Below, piece after piece: positions 25,473 through 30,332 of a stretch of DNA of 30,332 bases. The translations under genes and the position numbers were made by a program. The stretch is from Halanaerobiales bacterium (GTDB lineage Bacteria; Bacillota_F; Halanaerobiia; Halanaerobiales; DTU029). Where the stretch lies: contig JADQBV010000432.1 in the NCBI GenBank assembly GCA_016278415.1, positions 1-30,332 of the forward strand, given 5' to 3'. How positions within the stretch are numbered: the first letter of the stretch is position 1; each line of letters begins with the position of its first letter. The notes below the pieces were generated by a model. That model was given only the letters and a program-made list of their open reading frames with translations, was not told where the DNA came from and did not search any database.

Positions 25473-26414
25473 TTATTTTGCTGCTTCATCATAGTATTTT
25501 GCTGCTCCAGGGTGAAGGTCAATAGGCATACCATCCTGGGCTGTATCTAGACTGATTACAGAGCCTTTTACGTGTATTTCTGCTAATCTATCAAGATTTT
25601 CAAATATTGCCTTTGTTAAACCATATACAAGGTCTTCACTAAGATTACTATTTGTAACTAACATTGCTTTTACACTAACTGTATTTACATCTTCACTGAG
25701 ACCGGAATAAGTACCAGCAGGTATAGTGTGTTTAGTATAGAAGGGATATTCTTCCAGTAGTCTGTCACTACTATCCCCTTCAATGTTTAGAATTTTTATC
25801 TGATGAGTAGCTGCTAAATCCATTACTGCTGCAGTTGGTGTTCCACCTGTTAAAAATGCTGCATCTACATGACCATCTTTTAACTGGTTAACGGCTTCAG
25901 CAAAGGATAAGTAATCAACACTCATATCATCATAAGTAAGCCCAAAGGCGTTGATAATCTGTCGAGCGTTAGCTTCTGTACCACTACCAGGAGCACCTAC
26001 GGCTATTCTTTTGCCTTTGAAATCGGCTATGGAGTTAACACCTGTATCTGCTGTTGTTACTATTTGAATTACCTCTGGATAAAGTGTTGCAATGCCTCTT
26101 ACATCTGTTAACTTTTCATCTGCAAATAATTCTGTTCCTGTATAACCGTAATAGATAACATCATTTTGAACAAAGCCTAATTCAACTTCCTGGTACTGTA
26201 CTAATCTACTATTTTCTACTGAAGCACCAGTTACCTCAGCTGTAGCACTAACGTTGTCTAATGCATCATTAATAATTTGAGCCATACCTCCACCAAGTGG
26301 GTAATAGGTACCGCCTGTACCACCTGTTGCTATAGAAATAAACTCTGTTGCTAGAGCAGAGCCCGTCCCTACAAGTAAAATAAGAATCGTCATTAAAGTT
26401 ATTAATCTCCTCAT
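25473..26414 (-). CDS. TAXI-family TRAP transporter solute-binding protein
   Basis: A 313-residue secreted or membrane-associated binding protein. ATG 26414 is chosen because AGGAGG lies 6 bases upstream; an ATG at 26429 overlaps that SD. A signal peptide ends at SALA|TEF; no lipobox cysteine is present. The mature protein opens with ISIATGGTGGTYYPLGGG, the TAXI hallmark, and includes GFVQNDVIYYGYTG, FKGKRIAVGAPGSGTEANAR and AAFLTGGTPTAAVMDLA. Members bind glutamate, alpha-ketoglutarate or other carboxylates; the ligand here is not readable. First gene of the four-gene operon. Confidence 0.95.
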   Translation of the reverse strand: MRRLITLMTILILLVGTGSALATEFISIATGGTGGTYYPLGGGMAQIINDALDNVSATAEVTGASVENSRLVQYQEVELGFVQNDVIYYGYTGTELFADEKLTDVRGIATLYPEVIQIVTTADTGVNSIADFKGKRIAVGAPGSGTEANARQIINAFGLTYDDMSVDYLSFAEAVNQLKDGHVDAAFLTGGTPTAAVMDLAATHQIKILNIEGDSSDRLLEEYPFYTKHTIPAGTYSGLSEDVNTVSVKAMLVTNSNLSEDLVYGLTKAIFENLDRLAEIHVKGSVISLDTAQDGMPIDLHPGAAKYYDEAAK

Positions 26415-26457
26415 ATTCTGCCTCCTCATATTTGTTTTTTATGTATATACATTATAA

Positions 26458-26486
26458 ATTATACCATAAATTGCTACTTTAATCAA
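26458..26486 (-). promoter_or_regulatory. Promoter of the TAXI transporter operon
   Basis: On the minus strand: TTGATT (26486-26481), 17 bases, TATAAT (26463-26458). The start point would be ~26451, leaving a leader of about 37 bases. Confidence 0.8.
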
Positions 26487-26569
26487 TATGTATCCAGGTA
26501 TTCAAATGGGTGATAAGCCTATATTCAAGGGAAGAACAGGTATATACTAGAGATATTTTGTCGTATTAA

Positions 26570-26755
26570 TATGTTTTCCTAACAATAATTACGATAGGTT
26601 TCATTTATCAATTAGCAGCAAAGTCTCTAGCCCGATTTAATAAAATGAGTGATAAGGATTTTGCAGAGTATTATCTTTTAGGGACATTAAGCAGTGTATC
26701 TATTGCCCTGATAGCTGGTTTGATTTTACGATACCTTTTAAATTTCACCTATTAG
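26570..26755 (+). pseudogene. Possible 5'-truncated small membrane protein
   Basis: A 61-codon frame after a stop encodes a protein-like sequence: FLTIITIGFIYQLAAKSLARFN, then DKDFAEYYLLGTLSSVSIALIAGLI. It has two hydrophobic segments around a polar middle. There is no ATG, GTG or TTG near its beginning; the first ATG (26645) has no SD. It may be the tail of a broken membrane-protein gene. Family not recognised. Confidence 0.35.
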
Positions 26756-26792
26756 AGGGTGAATATATATAGTTCACCTATATAAGGGTGAA
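26744..26792. repeat. Two tandem copies of a TTCACC...GGTGAA palindrome
   Basis: Copy 1: TTCACC 26744-26749 and GGTGAA 26758-26763. Copy 2: TTCACC 26773-26778 and GGTGAA 26787-26792. Centres are 29 bases apart. Both have AT loops (TATTAGAG, TATATAAG) of equal length. They could be operators or small RNA hairpins. The following stretch to 26945 shows nothing further. Confidence 0.65.
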
Positions 26793-26945
26793 ACAAACGC
26801 TCTGTATCCCAGTTTAACTCCTTAAAGAGTCAAGAACAATTCGTGCAAGTATGTTGGATGTAAATAAAACAGTAATACATTACTACCGCGAAAGCTAAAA
26901 GGTTTAATAAATTCATAGTAATTGCTAGACATAAACTTAAAAATG

Positions 26946-26986
26946 CAAAAACTAATGCCTCCATCTGTTACTAAGATGAAGGCATT
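26946..26986 (-). terminator. Terminator of the secreted beta-rich protein gene
   Basis: AATGCCTCCATC (26954-26965) pairs with GATGAAGGCATT (26975-26986, one G:U pair); the minus strand continues AGTTTTTGC. It lies 39 bases after the stop. Confidence 0.85.
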
Positions 26987-27025
26987 CTTTCCCTTTAATG
27001 ATTTTTTTCATTTGTTACGGGTACT

Positions 27026-27667
27026 CTATATCTGGCCTTCATAGCTGACAGTTAGATGATAATTGTCACTATTGCGCTGTTCGCTATGAAACAAATCTAC
27101 ACTATTAGTTTCATACCCTACTTCCATGCCAAAACCACCTAGGGCAATATCTGGTTTGTAGGATATGGAAATACGCTCTCTAATATCTTTATGCGTATCA
27201 TTTATATCAAAAGGTTCGTATAATTTTAGGGTTGATATAAGGGATTGATATGAAAAGTTAATTTCGTGGGCTGTAGGGCCTTCCTTATAAGTACAGTCTA
27301 ATCCCCAATTGCTAGTAGATCTGGACTCTCCTTCTTGAATAGCATTTATATTTACTAAATTTATAATATTACTGCTATGTTCAGGTATCCAACTTTTGTT
27401 TAGTCTTATTTTTAGTCCTTTTTTTACATTGTATTCAAGTGCAAGGCTGTAGTTAAGCATTGTGTTTACATCAACATCGAAGTCCTCTAGCTTTATACTT
27501 TGGTAGTTACGGTCATGGCTAAGACTGATTTTGTATTTTCCTTCTCTAAAATTGAAATTGTACCTCTCTACAGGGTCATCCAGGGGACTAAAATTCGCTG
27601 CTAATGTTGGCAATGTACCTAGTAAAGTTGTTAAAATAATAATTAATATAATACTTAATTTTTTCAT
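27026..27667 (-). CDS. Secreted beta-strand-rich protein of unknown function (possible small outer-membrane beta-barrel)
   Basis: A 213-residue protein. ATG 27667 follows AAAGGTGG and starts a clean signal peptide (MKKLSIILIIILTTLLGTLPTLA|A). The mature part alternates polar and hydrophobic residues in many short stretches (YNFNFREGKYKISLSHD, YSLALEYNVKKGLKIRLN, RERISISYKPDIALG, YHLTVSYEGQI), as expected for about eight to ten amphipathic strands. That would suit a small beta-barrel in a diderm Firmicute outer membrane, though the last residue is not aromatic. No family recognised. It is divergent from a penicillin-binding protein gene, with shared regulatory repeats in between, which hints at an envelope role. 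Confidence 0.75.
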   Translation of the reverse strand: MKKLSIILIIILTTLLGTLPTLAANFSPLDDPVERYNFNFREGKYKISLSHDRNYQSIKLEDFDVDVNTMLNYSLALEYNVKKGLKIRLNKSWIPEHSSNIINLVNINAIQEGESRSTSNWGLDCTYKEGPTAHEINFSYQSLISTLKLYEPFDINDTHKDIRERISISYKPDIALGGFGMEVGYETNSVDLFHSEQRNSDNYHLTVSYEGQI

Positions 27668-27711
27668 TTGAATTCCACCTTTCAATATTATTATTTTTGT
27701 ACCTTTTTTTT

Positions 27712-27740
27712 ATTGTATATTTATTTTTGTTCATAGACAA
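27712..27740 (-). promoter_or_regulatory. Promoter of the beta-rich protein gene
   Basis: On the minus strand: TTGTCT (27740-27735), 17 bases, TACAAT (27717-27712). Confidence 0.7.
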
Positions 27741-27750
27741 TTGCACTTAG

Positions 27751-27800
27751 GTACAGTCTTGACTGTACTTTGGTACAGTTTTTGTACTTATTAAGTGTAC
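27751..27800. promoter_or_regulatory. Array of GTAC-centred repeats between divergent promoters
   Basis: GTACAGT (27751-27757) and ACTGTAC (27762-27768) form a perfect inverted repeat. A further GTACAGT is at 27773-27779, and GTAC cores follow at 27784 and 27797. All five lie between the -35 boxes of the two divergent promoters (27740 and 27825), a natural place for a shared activator or repressor. Confidence 0.65.
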
Positions 27801-27824
27801 TTAAACAAGAATTATTGGATTAAA

Positions 27825-27853
27825 TTGCTAACAGGTATAGTATGTAGTATAAT
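27825..27853 (+). promoter_or_regulatory. Promoter of the penicillin-binding protein gene
   Basis: TTGCTA (27825-27830), 17 bases, TATAAT (27848-27853); start point ~27860. Confidence 0.8.
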
Positions 27854-27883
27854 TATATAAACTTTACATTTACATCACTCATA

Positions 27884-30175
27884 TTGAAGGGGGTTATTGT
27901 TATTAAGAAGACTATATTAATCATAAGTTTAATAATAGTGTTTTCTTTACTTGCGGCTGCTGCTTATATTTATTATGTTCCTGATCCTTTGAATACTGTT
28001 AATGAATACATTATGGCGTGGCAGGTAAGGGAATATCAAAATATAGAGGATTTGCTGACAGAGGAAAGTCAGGGACAGATTTCAGTTGACGAGATACAAG
28101 CTAGTTATGATAATTTCTTGAATCAGGCCGGTATTGAGATGATAGATGTAATAGATGTTAGTAAGTTTGATGGGGATTTTTTTCATACGGAATTTAAGCT
28201 TAGGGTTCGAATTGAGTCAAGGTACTTTGATGATCAGGAAGTGGACTATTATATTCATTTAGAGAGGGAAGGGTTAATTAAGTGGAAGATGGTTTGGAAT
28301 TATCAAATGATTTATCCTGGCATAAGATCTGGTGATACTTTTATCAGAGAGCGCAGTCTTGCTCAGCGTGGTGAGATATTTGATAGCAAGGAAAGGCCTC
28401 TGGCAGTGAAAGGTGATGTTATCACTGTAGGTGTTCATCCAAATCGGATTGAGAATAGAGAGGACCTAGTAAGTAAACTTTCAGAATTGTTATCATTGGA
28501 TGCAGATTATGTTGATGGAGAGATAGATAGATACAGCAACAATCCTGATTGGTTGGTACCTATTAAGAAATTGACGGAAGCAGATTATAGACTATTAGAA
28601 GGGGAATTACGTCAAATCCCAGGGGTTGTTTTTTCAAGGTCTTCTGGCAGGATATATCCCTTTGCTGAAATAGTTGCTCATACTATAGGGTATATGGGTG
28701 AGGTAGATCAAAGTTGGATAGACTCATATCCTGAAAGGGATTATAGAATTGGTGATAGGAGAGGACAGACAGGTCTTGAAAGGGCTTTTGAATTTGAGCT
28801 GCGGGGTGAGCCTGGTTATACTTTATACTTAAGTAGAGATATTAGTAGTGATGATCAAGAAATTAGTAATGATGATACTAAAGATCAAAATATAAGTAAT
28901 ATAATAGTAATGAATTGTCCTTCTGTTCATGGAGATGATATTTATTTAACATTGGACATGGATTATCAGCAACAAGTATATCGGGCATTGGGTGATAGTG
29001 TTGGTTCTATTGTTTTAATAGACCCTAATTCTGGAGAGCTGCTGGCTTTGGCTAATTTCCCATCTTATAACTCTAATGATTTTGCCCTGGGAATGACAAG
29101 AGGGGAGTGGGAAGAAATACGGACAGATGAACGTAACCCTATGTTAAACCGAGCCATACAGGGTCTCTATCCCCCTGGTTCTATATTAAAACTCCTTACT
29201 GCTTCTGCAGCACTGGATACAGGCTTGCTTGAATATGATACGGCATTTAGTGATACAGGTGAGTATAGGGTACAAGGGAATGTTATTAGTAATTTTCAGA
29301 AAGAGGTTTTTGGTGACCATATATTTGCTGAAGCTATTATAAATTCTATTAATACTACTATGGCTAAAGTTGGTGTAGAACTGGGAGAAGAAGAGTTTCG
29401 TAGATATGGAGAGAAATTTTTATTAAATGGAGTAAGGGATTTTCCTCTTTCTGTTAAAGAAAGCAGTTTAGGCTCATTAAGAACCCCAATTGATCTGGCC
29501 TGGTCTGCAGTGGGGCAAGCAGAGGTTGTAGCTACACCTTTACAAATGGCAGTATTTACTTCAATCATTGCATCAGGTGGAAGGAATGTTCCAGCCAGTA
29601 TTGTTGCTAGAAGGGTAAATTATCAGGGTGATGGAAGTGTTATACAAATTACTAATAGTGATGGTATAGTTAAGCAAGATGAAGATAGTGCTCAGGATGA
29701 TACTGGTGATATGCAGGACTCTATTAATAGTGATATGATGGATGATAGTGTAAATAGTAAAGATATTAATAATGAAGAAAATAGCAGAAATAGTGTAGAT
29801 AGTAAAGATAGCAATGATAGCAGTGGAGCTAGTGTCAATGATGGTAGTAATCGCGTTATAAAGAAAGAAACTGCTGAGATAGTTACTAGGCTAATGGTTG
29901 GGGTTGTAGATGAGGGAACTGGAAAGAAAGCGGCTATTCCAGGTATAAAGATTGCTGGTAAGACAGGTACAGCGGAGACTGGGAGTGGCGATGGTATGAC
30001 ACATGCCTGGTTTGCTTCCTTTGCTCCAGCAGAGAGTCCTGAACTTGCCTTACTTATATTCCTGGAAAAGGGAGGGGTAGGTGGACAGGATGCTGCTCCT
30101 ATTGCAGGTAGGTTGTGGAGAGAATTCTTAAGTGAACACATTAAATCCCTTGAGTCGATTGAAACAGGAACTTGA
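27884..30175 (+). CDS. Class B penicillin-binding protein with MecA-type N-terminal domain
   Basis: A 757-763-residue peptidoglycan DD-transpeptidase, anchored by an N-terminal membrane segment (KKTILIISLIIVFSLLAAAAY). An NTF2-like MecA_N domain (~35-140) precedes the dimerisation domain (RGEIFDSKERPLAV, YPFAEIVAHTIGYMGEV, GQTGLERAFEFELRG). Transpeptidase motifs, counted from TTG 27884, are S433-x-x-K436 (PGSILKLLT), S488-x-N490 (SIN) and K693-T-G (GKTGTAE). A 58-residue Asp/Ser/Asn-rich insert (~599-656) lies between SxN and KTG. The start is odd: GAAGGGGG (27886-27893) points to an ATT at 27902, giving a textbook [M]KKTILII beginning, whereas the only usual codon, TTG 27884, has no SD upstream. 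MecA-like length and domains do not prove beta-lactam resistance. Confidence 0.92.
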   Translation: MKGVIVIKKTILIISLIIVFSLLAAAAYIYYVPDPLNTVNEYIMAWQVREYQNIEDLLTEESQGQISVDEIQASYDNFLNQAGIEMIDVIDVSKFDGDFFHTEFKLRVRIESRYFDDQEVDYYIHLEREGLIKWKMVWNYQMIYPGIRSGDTFIRERSLAQRGEIFDSKERPLAVKGDVITVGVHPNRIENREDLVSKLSELLSLDADYVDGEIDRYSNNPDWLVPIKKLTEADYRLLEGELRQIPGVVFSRSSGRIYPFAEIVAHTIGYMGEVDQSWIDSYPERDYRIGDRRGQTGLERAFEFELRGEPGYTLYLSRDISSDDQEISNDDTKDQNISNIIVMNCPSVHGDDIYLTLDMDYQQQVYRALGDSVGSIVLIDPNSGELLALANFPSYNSNDFALGMTRGEWEEIRTDERNPMLNRAIQGLYPPGSILKLLTASAALDTGLLEYDTAFSDTGEYRVQGNVISNFQKEVFGDHIFAEAIINSINTTMAKVGVELGEEEFRRYGEKFLLNGVRDFPLSVKESSLGSLRTPIDLAWSAVGQAEVVATPLQMAVFTSIIASGGRNVPASIVARRVNYQGDGSVIQITNSDGIVKQDEDSAQDDTGDMQDSINSDMMDDSVNSKDINNEENSRNSVDSKDSNDSSGASVNDGSNRVIKKETAEIVTRLMVGVVDEGTGKKAAIPGIKIAGKTGTAETGSGDGMTHAWFASFAPAESPELALLIFLEKGGVGGQDAAPIAGRLWREFLSEHIKSLESIETGT

Positions 30176-30222
30176 AAGTATTAGTGATTAATTATAGTGT
30201 TAATATAGGAGATTGTAGGCTT

Positions 30223-30258
30223 GCTTATATATATATAATTTGATATTATATATATAAT
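30223..30258. repeat. AT-only inverted repeat after the PBP gene
   Basis: Alternating TA arms (about TTATATATATA / TATATATATAA) around TTTGAT. It could form a cruciform or weak hairpin but lacks GC pairs, so it is a poor terminator. The rest to the window end shows no gene. Confidence 0.5.
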
Positions 30259-30332
30259 AGTTAATATTTTATAACTATAGAGGGTATTCGGCTAAACCCT
30301 AAATAAAATAGCTTAAAATTGAAAAAACGTAG

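Noticed and set aside
27751..27768. BlaI/MecI operator for the MecA-like PBP
   Set aside because: TACA and TGTA are present, but with an N8 gap instead of the usual close spacing, and no blaI/mecI or blaR/mecR gene is in the window.
29692..30141. Open frame of 149 codons on the minus strand
   Set aside because: It is antisense to the PBP C-terminus; its leucine/serine-rich product simply mirrors the Asp/Ser/Asn-rich insert.
1..30332. CRISPR arrays, rRNA, tRNA genes, insertion sequences with transposase
   Set aside because: None found by eye: no regular spaced repeats of CRISPR type, no cloverleaf or rRNA signature, and no transposase reading frame.

Overview
The window looks like chromosome of a low-GC, AT-rich anaerobic Firmicute. 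The best guess is a diderm, carbohydrate-fermenting lineage such as Halanaerobiales. The grounds are the very AT-rich coding, canonical TTGACA/TATAAT-type promoters with strong Shine-Dalgarno sequences, a TAXI-type TRAP transporter, an AAA-ATPase/PD-(D/E)XK (DUF1703-type) gene and a secreted beta-rich protein. This placement is inference; there is no rRNA or other phylogenetic marker here.

Layout. (1) 1-6423, a beta-1,3-glucan (laminarin) locus: the 3' end of an unidentified gene, a LacI-family repressor with three matching CGCG-centred operators, a secreted CBM-GH16 laminarinase, and a GH94-type glycoside phosphorylase closed by an 18-bp terminator stem. (2) 6459-12563, an accessory region: a HTH-Uma2 nuclease fusion; a small membrane protein; a divergent S24-type repressor / XRE pair; a short gene that appears to be a Spo0E-like phosphatase fused to the C-terminal tail of a LacI regulator; an AAA-ATPase/PD-(D/E)XK gene bracketed by two near-identical repeats; a compact DEAD-box-like helicase (DEFD); and a small overlapping ORF. 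Four copies of a 17-bp palindrome (consensus TTACGTWATTWACGTAA) tie the membrane protein, repressor, XRE gene and Spo0E-like chimera into one candidate regulon. (3) 12743-15780: a Gfo/Idh/MocA oxidoreductase and a secreted DUF4932 HExxH protein with its own promoter and terminator. (4) 15916-21250, a glucuronoxylan-side-chain locus: a SASA-type acetylesterase, a GH67 alpha-glucuronidase and a GntR/FCD regulator. (5) 21276-21557, a scar: the 5' piece of a second Gfo/Idh gene butted against an internal piece of a peptide-type ABC binding protein on the other strand. (6) 21781-26486 (minus strand): TAXI binding protein, fused TRAP permease, DUF1850 protein and SfsA, with intercistronic hairpins. 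(7) 26744-30332: tandem palindromes, a secreted beta-rich protein, and divergently a MecA-like class B penicillin-binding protein that seems to lack a normal start codon at its best ribosome-binding site. A five-copy GTAC array lies between the two divergent promoters.

How the parts work together: the two sugar loci combine extracellular or acetyl/glucuronosyl trimming with intracellular phosphorolysis or hydrolysis, each under a local repressor. The strongest novelty candidate is the S24 repressor / XRE / Spo0E-LacI chimera module with its operator set.
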